Source of the DNA: an uncultured Paracoccaceae bacterium
Lineage (GTDB): Bacteria; Pseudomonadota; Alphaproteobacteria; Rhodobacterales; Rhodobacteraceae
DNA: 64,000 nt
Assembly (NCBI GenBank): GCA_958439195.1
Contig: OY288157.1
Location: 186,001-250,000, forward strand
Reading direction: 5' to 3'
A model generated the notes under the pieces. It made no database searches and was not told where the DNA came from. It worked only from the letters and a program-made list of their open reading frames with translations. Of this stretch, positions 24,709 through 32,982 are shown piece by piece (position 1 is the stretch's first letter; each line of letters starts with the position of its first letter). The translations under genes were made by a program, and so were the position numbers.

Positions 24709-26012
24709 CCCGTGACCCGATGCCCAACGCCTTTGTCCCCGGCTCCGGCACGCTTGGCCCCGTCGAATCCGCAATGGTCGACCGCCGCCAGCGCCTGCTT
24801 GGCCCCGCGTATCGGCTGTTTTATGAAACCCCGGTCCATCTGGTGCGGGGGCAGGGGGTCTGGCTCTACGATCCCGACGGCAACGCCTATCTGGATACCT
24901 ACAACAACGTGGCATCGGTCGGCCATGCCCATCCCCGCGTGGTGGCCGCAATGGCCGAACAGGCCGCCACGCTGGCCAGCCACACCCGCTATTTGCATGA
25001 CGGCGTTCTGGCCTATGCCGAACGCTTGCTGGCGCATTTCCCGCCGGACCTGTCCCACGTCATGTTCACCTGCACCGGGTCCGAAGCGAATGATCTGGCC
25101 CTCCGCCTTGCCCGTGCCGCAACCGGCGCCACCGGCATCATCGTCACCCAGAACGCCTATCACGGTGTGACCGCCTCTGTCGCCGAAGCCTCGCCCTCGC
25201 TGGGCGCAGGTGTCCCCCTTGGCCCGCATGTCCGCACCATCCCCGCGCCCGATGCCCGCCACGGTGATCCGGCCACAACCTTCACCGCCCATGTGCAGGC
25301 CGCCATTGCCGACCTGCGGCACCACGGCATCCGCCCCGCGCTTTTGATGGTGGATACGGTCTTTTCCTCGGATGGCCTTTTTACCGATCCGCCCGGCTTT
25401 CTTGCCCCTGCCGCCGCCGCCATCCGTGCCGCGGGCGGGCTGTTCCTCGCCGATGAGGTGCAGCCCGGATTTGGCCGCATGGGGGGCCATATGTGGGGCT
25501 TTGCCCGCCACGGCGTCATCCCGGACCTGGTCAGCCTGGGCAAGCCGATGGGCAATGGCTATCCCGTCGCTGGCCTTGTCCTGCGTCCTGAGGTGATTGC
25601 CGAATTCGGGGCCAAGGCCCGGTATTTCAACACCTTTGGCGGCAATGCCGTTGCCGCCGCCACCGCAATGGCCGTCCTTCAGGTGATCGAGGATGAAGGA
25701 TTGATGCAAAACGCCGCCCGCGTCGGCACCCGGTTCCGCACTGGTTTGCAAGATCTGGCCGCCCGCCACGCCGCCCTGGGCGAAATCCGGGGGGCTGGCC
25801 TCTTCCTCGCTGCCGACATCGTGACCGATGGCCAACCCGACCGCGCCCGCGCCGCCCGCATCGTCAACGCGCTGCGGATGGAACGCATCCTGATTTCCGC
25901 CACAGGCGCAGAAGGCCACATTCTGAAAATCCGCCCGCCGCTGGTGTTTTCTGATGCCAACGCCGACCTCTTTCTCGACAAACTGGATACCGTCCTGCAA
26001 CGCGGCACCTGA
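24705..26012 (+). CDS. Class III PLP enzyme of the AGXT2L (phospho-lyase) branch
   Basis: 435 aa. Fold-type I PLP enzyme. The N-terminal region GVWLYDPDGNAYLDTYNNVASVGHAHPRV-type signature, the CTGSEANDLALRLAR loop, Asp in LADEVQPGFGR, and Schiff-base Lys about 280 in LGKPMGNGYP match AGXT2L1/2 proteins. Those are ethanolamine-phosphate and 5-phosphohydroxylysine phospho-lyases rather than true transaminases. The ATG overlaps the kinase stop (ATGA), so both products are probably made together: kinase phosphorylates an amino alcohol, this enzyme eliminates phosphate and ammonia. A general omega-transaminase role cannot be excluded from sequence. Confidence 0.82.
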   Translation: MTRDPMPNAFVPGSGTLGPVESAMVDRRQRLLGPAYRLFYETPVHLVRGQGVWLYDPDGNAYLDTYNNVASVGHAHPRVVAAMAEQAATLASHTRYLHDGVLAYAERLLAHFPPDLSHVMFTCTGSEANDLALRLARAATGATGIIVTQNAYHGVTASVAEASPSLGAGVPLGPHVRTIPAPDARHGDPATTFTAHVQAAIADLRHHGIRPALLMVDTVFSSDGLFTDPPGFLAPAAAAIRAAGGLFLADEVQPGFGRMGGHMWGFARHGVIPDLVSLGKPMGNGYPVAGLVLRPEVIAEFGAKARYFNTFGGNAVAAATAMAVLQVIEDEGLMQNAARVGTRFRTGLQDLAARHAALGEIRGAGLFLAADIVTDGQPDRARAARIVNALRMERILISATGAEGHILKIRPPLVFSDANADLFLDKLDTVLQRGT

Positions 26013-26124
26013 TCCGCCCCCCCCACTGGCTGCCCATGTGCCACGCTGCACAGAACGCGCGCGCCTGCGCCGGGTGACGCAGCACCCGTCATGCCCTACC
26101 TTACCCCCAGAACAGGAGACAGGC

Positions 26125-27057
26125 ATGAGCTGGAACCCCGCACTCGACCCTTCCATCCCGATCGGTGACGCCGTCGATGCGATCGAGGCCGTCATCGTCC
26201 CACGCGCCCGCGATCTTGGCGGGTTCGAGGTGCGGCGCGCGCTCCCCTCTGCCCAACGGCAGATGGTCGGCCCCTTCATCTTCTTTGATCAGATGGGGCC
26301 TGCCGAATTTCTGACAGGGCAGGGGATCGACGTGCGCCCCCACCCGCATATCGGCCTTGCCACCGTCACCTACCTGATGAAAGGCCGCCTGCATCACCGC
26401 GACAGCCTTGGCACCGATCAATGGATCGAACCGGGGGCCGTCAATCTGATGGTGGCTGGCCACGGCATCACCCATTCCGAACGCACCGATGGCCCGATGC
26501 GGGACAAACCGTCATCCATGTTCGGCCTGCAAACCTGGCTGGCCCTGCCGAAAAAACACGAAGACGATCCCGCCGCCTTTATCCACGCCCCCAGCAGCAC
26601 CTTGCCGGAACTGGAAGGCGAAGGGAAAACTGTCCGCCTGATCCTTGGCCATGCCTGGGGTGAAACAGTCCCGGTCGAAACCCCGTCTGACGTGTTTTAT
26701 GCCGATGCCACCCTTGCGCCCGATGCCGCCATCCCCTTGCCCGACGATCACGAAGATCGCGGCATCTATATCCTGTCGGGCGAGGTGTCGGTGGGCGGCC
26801 AGACCTTCCCTGCCGGGCAGATGCTGGTTTTCCGACCGGGCGACCGGATTTCCGTTCGCGCAGGCGGGCAGGGCGCGCGGCTGATGCTATTGGGCGGGGC
26901 CACGATGGATGGCCCGCGCCACATCTGGTGGAACTTTGTCGCCTCCAGCAAAGAACGCATCGACGCCGCAAAAGAGGCATGGCGCGCGGGCGATTGGGCG
27001 CATGGTCGCTTCCGCCTGCCGCCCCATGACAACGCGGAATTCATTCCCGCCCCGTAA
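26125..27057 (+). CDS. Pirin-family cupin protein
   Basis: 310 aa bicupin of the pirin family. Metal-binding residues are all present: H73 and H75 in RPHPHIG, H117 and E119 in HGITHSE. The second cupin is at about 185-290 (GIYILSGEVSVGGQTFPAGQMLVFRPGD). Bacterial pirins include quercetin dioxygenases (YhhW) and proteins that bind metabolic enzymes; this member's substrate is unknown. ATG 26125 has CAGGAG upstream. It follows the phospho-lyase-like gene by 112 bp on the same strand, with no clear terminator between. Confidence 0.9.
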   Translation: MSWNPALDPSIPIGDAVDAIEAVIVPRARDLGGFEVRRALPSAQRQMVGPFIFFDQMGPAEFLTGQGIDVRPHPHIGLATVTYLMKGRLHHRDSLGTDQWIEPGAVNLMVAGHGITHSERTDGPMRDKPSSMFGLQTWLALPKKHEDDPAAFIHAPSSTLPELEGEGKTVRLILGHAWGETVPVETPSDVFYADATLAPDAAIPLPDDHEDRGIYILSGEVSVGGQTFPAGQMLVFRPGDRISVRAGGQGARLMLLGGATMDGPRHIWWNFVASSKERIDAAKEAWRAGDWAHGRFRLPPHDNAEFIPAP

Positions 27058-27189
27058 TCGGTTTCTGACGCATAAGCCGACCCGGAATTTGCGTCAGATT
27101 TCACCGCCCCCTCGGCATCTTCCACGCCCACCGATTATTTTCCCAAAGGTCGCTTGACGCCACCCGCGCCCTTCCGTAATACCCACCCC

Positions 27190-27311
27190 ACGTTCGGGGA
27201 ACCGGGCGGTCGAGTGCGGTTGTAGCTCAGTTGGTTAGAGTACCGGCCTGTCACGCCGGGGGTCGCGGGTTCGAGCCCCGTCAACCGCGCCATCCGCCCG
27301 ACCCCGAACGT
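27190..27311 (+). other. 17-bp stem enclosing the first tRNA-Asp precursor
   Basis: The leader has ACGTTCGGGG (27190-27199) and CGGGCGG (27203-27209); the trailer has CCGCCCG (27294-27300) and CCCCGAACGT (27302-27311). Both pairs are perfectly complementary and in register, giving 7 + 10 bp stems separated by an AAC/A internal loop and sitting next to the acceptor stem. The left arms lie 6 nt before the tRNA and the right arms 1 nt after its CCA. It resembles the processing stems around rRNA. Confidence 0.6.
27216..27292 (+). tRNA. tRNA-Asp (anticodon GTC), copy 1
   Basis: 77 nt with encoded CCA. Acceptor GCGGTTG pairs with CAACCGC, discriminator G. The anticodon arm is CCGGC-CTGTCAC-GCCGG, giving GTC, and the T-loop is TTCGAGC. 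It is identical to copy 2. The GUC anticodon is a queuosine substrate for Tgt/QueA encoded in this window. Confidence 0.97.
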
Positions 27312-27320
27312 ATATCCTGC

Positions 27321-27397
27321 GCGGTTGTAGCTCAGTTGGTTAGAGTACCGGCCTGTCACGCCGGGGGTCGCGGGTTCGAGCCCCGTCAACCGCGCCA
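27321..27397 (+). tRNA. tRNA-Asp (anticodon GTC), copy 2
   Basis: 77 nt, base-for-base identical to the copy at 27216-27292 and starting 28 nt after its end. The short spacer implies a shared primary transcript. Unlike copy 1 it is not enclosed by leader/trailer complementarity. Confidence 0.97.
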
Positions 27398-27597
27398 CCA
27401 TCCCTTTGAATGCCCTTGAAATCAGCCCCCCTTGGGGCCAATTGCCTGAGTCGTTACTGAACGACTGGTTAAGGTTAACGCCTCTCCACAGCACGCAGCG
27501 TGCATACACCCGTCTGCACTGCCGTGCTGCACCGGATGTTGCACCAACCGATTTCGTCAAACTCCCGAAATCACGGCAAATTAACGCCGCGTGCGCC

Positions 27598-28041
27598 CTA
27601 CAGCGTGACGCGATACCGCACATGCCCATCCGACTCGACAAAGCGGTCATACAAACGGCGGGCAACCACGTTGTCCTGATCGGTGTGCCAATACAACCGC
27701 CGCCACCCCTTGCCCCGCGCCAAGGCCATCAGATCTTCGATCAAGGCACGTCCCACACCCTTGCCGCGCGCGTCAGGGGCCAGGAACAGGTCTTCCAGAT
27801 AGCAATCCTCGCCAATCACCCAGGTTGACGGGTGGTGCAGGTGAATGGCGAAACCCACCATGTCACCCCCCACAAATGCCAGCCGCGCCTTGACCGGCGA
27901 CGCCGGGTCCATCAACCGCGCCCATGTGGCGGCAGTCACCTCTGGCGTCAGAACAACCTCATAGAAATCAAGGTATTGCTGCCACAACCCCCGCCAGGCG
28001 GCCTCATCCCCGGCGCCTGCGTCGCGTATCTCCACGGTCAT
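27598..28041 (-). CDS. GNAT-family N-acetyltransferase
   Basis: 147 aa single GNAT domain. The acetyl-CoA loop is DARGKGVGRALIEDL (about 86-100), preceded by the strand CYLEDLFLAP and followed by WHTDQDNVVARRLYDRF (about 115-131), typical of small-molecule or ribosomal-type GNATs. The substrate is unknown. ATG 28041 overlaps the stop of the upstream M20 peptidase gene (ATGA), so it is translated from the same mRNA. A longer frame upstream exists only inside that gene. A peptidase/acetyltransferase couple could clear amino-acid or dipeptide products, an inference. Confidence 0.88.
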   Translation of the reverse strand: MTVEIRDAGAGDEAAWRGLWQQYLDFYEVVLTPEVTAATWARLMDPASPVKARLAFVGGDMVGFAIHLHHPSTWVIGEDCYLEDLFLAPDARGKGVGRALIEDLMALARGKGWRRLYWHTDQDNVVARRLYDRFVESDGHVRYRVTL

Positions 28042-29423
28042 TGCAGCCTCGCCAGAACGCGCGCCCAGGACCGGATTCCCTTGTGGAAACACTCCAGATC
28101 ATACTTCTCATTCGGGCTGTGTATCTGGTCATCGTCCCGGCCAAAGCCGATCAGCATGGCGTCCATCCCCAACTCGGTCTTGAAATACCCCGCAATCGGG
28201 ATCGACCCACCCGATCCGACAAAGGCCGCCGCGCGGCCCCATTCATCGGTCAGCGCCTGCCGTGCCGCCTCGAACGCCGGATCACCGATTTCCATCACCG
28301 ATGCGGGCGACCCTTCGATCGCGTCATTCCAGATAATTTCGCAATCCGCAGGAATCTGCGATTCCGCCCATGTTCTGAAGGACTTGATGATCTTTTCCGG
28401 GTCTTGCCGCGACACCAGCCGGAAACTCACCTTGGCATGGGCCTCACCCGGCAGCACGGTCTTGAACCCCGCCCCGGTATAGCCGCCCCAGATGCCGTTC
28501 ACCTCGGCCGTGGGCCGTGACCAGATCATTTCCAGCGGCGTCCTGTCCACCTCACCCGCCGGAACCGAAAGCCCGACATCCCCCAGATAGCTGCCATGAT
28601 CAAAGGCCAGCGCCTGCCACTGCTGGCGCAGCGTATCGGGCAATTCGTCAACATCATCATAGAATCCGGGCACTTGCACCCGTCCCTCTGCATCATGCAA
28701 CCCGGCCAGCAGCTTGGTCAGCACATGAATCGGGTTGCGCGCCAACCCGCCATACATCCCCGAATGCAGGTCACGGCTGGCCGCACGGATGGTGAATTCA
28801 CTTTTCGTCAATCCACGCAGCATAGTGGTGATCGCGGGCACCGCATCCTCAAACAACCCGGTGTCACAGATCAACGCAAGTTCAGCCCGCAATTCATCTG
28901 CATTCTCGCGCAGGAAGGGGATCAGCGACGGGGAACCGGACTCTTCCTCGCCCTCCAGAAAAATCGTCAGACGGCCGGGCAGGGTGCCATGCACCGCTTT
29001 CCACGCGCGGCAGGCTTCCAGAAAGGTCATCAACTGGCCCTTGTCATCCGATGATCCACGCGCCCGGATGACCTTGCCCTTTGCGGTGTCCTCAACCTGC
29101 GGGTCAAACGGATCGCGCGCCCAAAGATCAAGTGGATCAACAGGTTGCACGTCATAGTGCCCATAGAACAGCAGATGCCGCCCGCCTGTCCCCCCATGCC
29201 CCACCACCATCGGATGCCCCGGCGTGGCACGGCTGGCCGCCGTGAACCCCAACGATTGCAGATCCGCCACCAACCAATCCGCCGCCTCGGCACAGGCCGC
29301 CTTATAGGCTGGGTCCGTCGATATGGACGGGATGCGCAACAACGCCATCAACCGATCCAGCGCCTCCGGCAGATCCGCATCAATGCGGGCAAGGACGGCA
29401 TCAAGGCGCGGGTCAAGGTTCAT
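28038..29423 (-). CDS. M20-family dipeptidase/metallopeptidase
   Basis: 461 aa, M20 clan MH zinc peptidase. First metal ligands and catalytic Asp are in FYGHYDVQPVDP (about 97-108). The bridging Asp follows RARGSSDDKGQ, and the general base Glu pair is LEGEEESGSPS. The dimerisation domain begins near RGLTKSEFTIRAASRDLHSGMYGG, and the last ligand is His in DDQIHSPNEKYDLE. These enzymes (carnosinase/CNDP-like) hydrolyse dipeptides or N-acyl amino acids in the cytoplasm. ATG 29423 has AGGAGAC upstream. It is the first gene of a two-gene unit with the overlapping GNAT. Confidence 0.92.
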   Translation of the reverse strand: MNLDPRLDAVLARIDADLPEALDRLMALLRIPSISTDPAYKAACAEAADWLVADLQSLGFTAASRATPGHPMVVGHGGTGGRHLLFYGHYDVQPVDPLDLWARDPFDPQVEDTAKGKVIRARGSSDDKGQLMTFLEACRAWKAVHGTLPGRLTIFLEGEEESGSPSLIPFLRENADELRAELALICDTGLFEDAVPAITTMLRGLTKSEFTIRAASRDLHSGMYGGLARNPIHVLTKLLAGLHDAEGRVQVPGFYDDVDELPDTLRQQWQALAFDHGSYLGDVGLSVPAGEVDRTPLEMIWSRPTAEVNGIWGGYTGAGFKTVLPGEAHAKVSFRLVSRQDPEKIIKSFRTWAESQIPADCEIIWNDAIEGSPASVMEIGDPAFEAARQALTDEWGRAAAFVGSGGSIPIAGYFKTELGMDAMLIGFGRDDDQIHSPNEKYDLECFHKGIRSWARVLARLQ

Positions 29424-29534
29424 GGCTCTGTCTCCTGATTGTGATACGCGCCGCGACCCTATCAACACTTCTGCCCCTGTCCAGACCCGCCCTGACAGGC
29501 TAAAACATCCCCGTTGTCCGATAAGGAGCGTGCC

Positions 29535-30089
29535 ATGTCCCGACTATCAGCCTGCCTGTTCACCCTGTCTGTCGCGGCCCTTCCGGCCGCCGCGCAAAGC
29601 GTGACCGGCGAACAGGCGGCAAGCCTGCTCTTTCCTCCGGCCCCGGTCGAGGTGGAAATCAACGGTCAAGGCGTCCTTGCCAAGGATGAGGCAAAGATGC
29701 TGGCGATGGTCGCCAAGGACCAACCCTATTACGCCGCCATCGCCATCTCACCGGACGAAGGCCTGATGTCCGAAGCGACGATCGCCGCCGCAAACCACCA
29801 CACCATCGAAGCCGCCAGCCTTGTCGCCACAACCGAATGCAACGCCAAGAAAAAAGGCGCTGCCGATTGCGTGATCGTGGCCCTTGTCCGTCCCGAAGGC
29901 TGGGAAGCGCGGCCGCTGCAACTTTCGATGTCCGCAACCACGGATTTCGCCAATTACACCGGGGGTGCCCTGGCCATGTCGGCGGCAACCGGCGCATGGG
30001 GCTTGGGCAAAAACGGCGAAGAGGCCGTCGCCGCCTGCGCCGCCAAACAACAGGCCGCGACGGATTGCGTGGTTGCCATCGCCGATTGA
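29535..30089 (+). CDS. Secreted DUF4189-like protein upstream of hemA, function unknown
   Basis: 184 aa. A signal peptide (MSRLSACLFTLSVAALPAAA/QS) precedes a mature region with two similar halves. Each has an alternation of small residues and Cys pairs: TTECNAKKKGAADCVIVALV (about 102-121) and AACAAKQQAATDCVVAIAD at the C-terminus. The C-terminal half (GGALAMSAATGAWGLGKNGEEAVAAC) looks like DUF4189. Public entries sometimes label such proteins 5-aminolevulinic acid synthase, apparently from their position before hemA; it has no such fold. ATG 29535 follows AAGGAGCG. The hemA gene lies 188 bp downstream with an FnrL box in the gap. Confidence 0.75.
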   Translation: MSRLSACLFTLSVAALPAAAQSVTGEQAASLLFPPAPVEVEINGQGVLAKDEAKMLAMVAKDQPYYAAIAISPDEGLMSEATIAAANHHTIEAASLVATTECNAKKKGAADCVIVALVRPEGWEARPLQLSMSATTDFANYTGGALAMSAATGAWGLGKNGEEAVAACAAKQQAATDCVVAIAD

Positions 30090-30133
30090 CTGCGGCAACA
30101 GGTCCGGGAAAACATGGGTGAATCGCCGATACT

Positions 30134-30147
30134 TTGACCCATATCAA
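30134..30147. promoter_or_regulatory. FnrL (FNR-type) binding site upstream of hemA
   Basis: TTGACCCATATCAA fits TTGA-N6-TCAA exactly and the fuller TTGAY-N4-RTCAA consensus. It lies 131 bp before the hemA start and 44 bp after the preceding stop. Rhodobacter hemA is a known FnrL target under low oxygen, which makes the match likely to be functional. Confidence 0.75.
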
Positions 30148-30277
30148 GGCCAGTCTCGGACCTTTGGCCGATGGCTGACAGGACTTTCGCCAGAAGGCAT
30201 CCGTGCCACGGCACAGCTAGGCTGACACGGAACAGGCGCACGAAGGACGGCGGCATGCCCGCCGGATAGGAGACGCG

Positions 30278-31501
30278 ATGAACTACGATGCTGCGCTGGA
30301 TGCCAGCCTGCAACGCCTGCACGACGAAGGCCGCTACCGCACCTTCATCGACATCGTGCGCAAGAAGGGGCATTTCCCACAGGCTGTCTGGCGCCGTCCC
30401 GACGGCACAGAGCGGGATATAACCGTCTGGTGCGGCAACGATTATCTTGGCATGGGACAACACCCGCAGGTTCTTGCCGCGATGCACGAGGCGTTGGATG
30501 CCACGGGTGCCGGTTCGGGCGGCACGCGCAACATTTCCGGCACCACCGTCTATCACAAACAGCTCGAATCCGAACTTGCCGACCTGCATGGCAAAGAGGC
30601 GGCGCTGGTCTTTTCCAGCGCCTATATCGCCAATGACGCAACGCTTTCGACGCTGCGGTCAATCTTTCCCGGCCTGATCATTTATTCCGACGCGCTCAAC
30701 CACGCCTCGATGATCGAAGGCGTCCGCCGTGGGGGCGGGGAAAAGCGCATCTTCCGCCACAACGATGTGGCCCATCTGCGCCAGCTTTTATCTGCCGACG
30801 ATCCTGCTGCGCCAAAGCTGATTGCGTTTGAATCGATCTATTCCATGGACGGCGATTTCGGCCCGATCCGGGACATTTGCGATCTTGCGCAGGAATTCAA
30901 CGCGCTCACTTACATCGATGAGGTTCACGCCGTCGGCATGTATGGCCCGCGCGGCGCAGGGGTTGCGGAACGCGATGGCCAGATGCACCGCATCGACATC
31001 ATCAATGCGACGCTGGCCAAGGCTTATGGCGTATTCGGCGGTTACATCGCGGCCTCGGCCCGCATGGTGGATGCCATCCGTTCCTATGCGCCGGGTTTCA
31101 TTTTCACCACCTCGCTGCCACCCGCCGTGGCGGCGGGTGCGGCGGCATCTGTTCGCTTTCTGAAAACCGGGCAGCACCTGCGCGATGCACAACAATTGCA
31201 CGCCCGCATCCTGAAAACCCGGCTCAAGGCGCTGGGTCTGCCGATCATCGATCATGGCAGCCACATCGTTCCGGTGCATGTGGGCGATCCGGTGCATTGC
31301 AAGATGCTGTCGGACATGCTGCTGGATACCTATGGAATCTATGTCCAGCCGATCAATTTCCCCACCGTGCCACGCGGTACCGAACGACTGCGTTTCACAC
31401 CGTCACCCGTTCACGATTCGCGTCAAATCGATCATCTTGTGAAGGCGATGGATGCACTTTGGCGGCATTGTGCGCTGAATCGCGCCGAGGTGTCTGCATG
31501 A
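30278..31501 (+). CDS. hemA: 5-aminolevulinate synthase HemA
   Basis: 407 aa. PLP enzyme of the alpha-oxoamine synthase family that condenses glycine and succinyl-CoA to 5-aminolevulinate, the first step of haem, bacteriochlorophyll and corrin synthesis in alphaproteobacteria (C4 route). The Schiff-base Lys is K248 (TLAKAYGVFGG). Other conserved parts are VWCGNDYLGMGQ, AGSGGTRNISGT, YSDALNHASMIEG, FESIYSMDGD and DEVHAVGMYGPRGAG. ATG 30278 follows TAGGAG. An FnrL box lies upstream. This window gives no evidence for or against a second isozyme (HemT). Confidence 0.97.
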   Translation: MNYDAALDASLQRLHDEGRYRTFIDIVRKKGHFPQAVWRRPDGTERDITVWCGNDYLGMGQHPQVLAAMHEALDATGAGSGGTRNISGTTVYHKQLESELADLHGKEAALVFSSAYIANDATLSTLRSIFPGLIIYSDALNHASMIEGVRRGGGEKRIFRHNDVAHLRQLLSADDPAAPKLIAFESIYSMDGDFGPIRDICDLAQEFNALTYIDEVHAVGMYGPRGAGVAERDGQMHRIDIINATLAKAYGVFGGYIAASARMVDAIRSYAPGFIFTTSLPPAVAAGAAASVRFLKTGQHLRDAQQLHARILKTRLKALGLPIIDHGSHIVPVHVGDPVHCKMLSDMLLDTYGIYVQPINFPTVPRGTERLRFTPSPVHDSRQIDHLVKAMDALWRHCALNRAEVSA

Positions 31502-31616
31502 CGCTTTCCGCACATGCAAAAGACCTTGCCCTGTGCTAAGTTATCTTGAATACGACAGAATATGAGTCGCGCTAAAGTGACTTACGGACTTTTGGGGCAG
31601 TAATGGGGCAGTTTGC

Positions 31617-32864
31617 ATGATCGGTTGGAGGTCGAAACCTTCGACAGCCGGGGTCGAAAAGCCGATGGGCTTTGACGACTTCGAACTGCGCTTGGGCGAC
31701 CTGATGCGGGGCGAACGCGCCACGCTTGGCAAATCGCTGCTGGATGTGCAGCGCGAGCTGAAGATCAAGGCCACATATATCGCCGCCATCGAAAATGCCG
31801 ACGTTTCTGCCTTTGAAACCCAAGGGTTTGTTGCAGGCTATGTCCGGTCCTATGCGCGCTATCTGGGGATGAACCCGGACTGGGCCTTTCAGAAATTCTG
31901 TGTCGAGGCGAATTTTACTGTCGCCCACGGCATGAGCGCGGCCGCATCGTCGCAGGGCATGACCACAAAGCGTGCGCCGCAGGAATTCGGTGACCCGCTG
32001 GCCAACCCAAACGCCACCTTTGTGCCGCGCGGCGAAACCGTGCTGTCGCGGATTGAACCCGGTGCCGTCGGATCGGTGCTCGTTCTGGCTGTGCTGATCG
32101 GTGCCATCGGCTATGGCGGCTGGTCCGTGCTGCAAGAGGTGCAGCGCGTTCAGCTTGCCCCGATTGATCAGGCGCCAACCGTTGTTGCGGAAATCGACCC
32201 GCTTGATGGCGTGAAACCTGTGGCTCCCCTCATTGCCGAAGTGGCGCCCGGATCAACACGCGGTGCCGCGCCCGAAGCAATGGCCGAAGCAGACACCTCT
32301 GCCCAGCCAGACCTGATGGATCGGCTGTATCGTCCGCAGGCGTTGGACGTGCCTGTAATGACATCGCGTGATGGCCCCATCGCGGCCATCAACCCGCGTG
32401 CAACCGGCACTTTGGCCGCCACGGCATCGGTTGACCCGATGTCGGATGCCGTCGATCAGGCATTGGCCGAGGCGGGCGCGCTGGATGATGGCATTCAGGT
32501 CGTGGCCGATGCCGCACCGCAATTGGAACTTCTGGCCGTGCGCCCGTCTTGGGTGCGCGTGCAATCGGCAGACGGAACCGTGCTGTTTGAAAAGATCCTC
32601 GATGCCGGCGAACGCTATGTCGTTCCCAGCCTTGAAGAAGCGCCGATCCTGCGTGCCGGCAATTCAGGGTCTGTTTACTTTGCTGTGAATGGCCGCACCT
32701 ATGGGCCGGCCGCGCCGGGGGCTTCGGTGGTGAAAAACCTTCCCCTGTCGGCCGAGGCGCTGACGCAAACCTTTGCCGAAGCGGACCTTTCGGTCGATGC
32801 CGATCTGGCCAAATTCGTCAACGTGGCCGAGGCAACGACCGCACCGCAGCCGATCATCGACTAA
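31617..32864 (+). CDS. RodZ-like protein (HTH_25, one TM helix, DUF4115)
   Basis: 415 aa. N-terminal Cro/CI-type helix-turn-helix (about 22-90; RATLGKSLLDVQRELKIKATYIAAIEN), a positively charged linker, one transmembrane helix (about 143-160; GSVLVLAVLIGAIGYGGWSVL), a long Pro/Ala linker and a C-terminal DUF4115 beta domain (about 305-385; LLAVRPSWVRVQSADGTVLFEKIL). The architecture is that of RodZ, which links MreB to the elongasome, although the HTH here begins with the alphaproteobacterial RERATLGKSL form. No mreB is in the window. It is followed by ispG after 118 bp, a neighbour pair seen in many alphaproteobacteria. Confidence 0.85.
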   Translation: MIGWRSKPSTAGVEKPMGFDDFELRLGDLMRGERATLGKSLLDVQRELKIKATYIAAIENADVSAFETQGFVAGYVRSYARYLGMNPDWAFQKFCVEANFTVAHGMSAAASSQGMTTKRAPQEFGDPLANPNATFVPRGETVLSRIEPGAVGSVLVLAVLIGAIGYGGWSVLQEVQRVQLAPIDQAPTVVAEIDPLDGVKPVAPLIAEVAPGSTRGAAPEAMAEADTSAQPDLMDRLYRPQALDVPVMTSRDGPIAAINPRATGTLAATASVDPMSDAVDQALAEAGALDDGIQVVADAAPQLELLAVRPSWVRVQSADGTVLFEKILDAGERYVVPSLEEAPILRAGNSGSVYFAVNGRTYGPAAPGASVVKNLPLSAEALTQTFAEADLSVDADLAKFVNVAEATTAPQPIID

Positions 32865-32982
32865 GGCCGCCCGCCGACATTTCCGAAATCACTGCCCGCT
32901 CTGTGGTTGCCCTTGTCGGCACCTGTCTCTATTCCTTTAGGCAACTCTGTGTCAGACGCTTGCCCACCGCAGGATACCCTCC

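Noticed and set aside
27467..27479. CtrA-type site in GGTTAAGGTTAAC
   Set aside because: The two TTAA halves are 2 nt apart rather than the 7 nt of the CtrA consensus, and no cell-cycle gene is adjacent.
29535..30089. 5-aminolevulinate synthase label for the small secreted protein
   Set aside because: It has a signal peptide and 184 residues without any PLP-enzyme motif. The true enzyme is the next gene.
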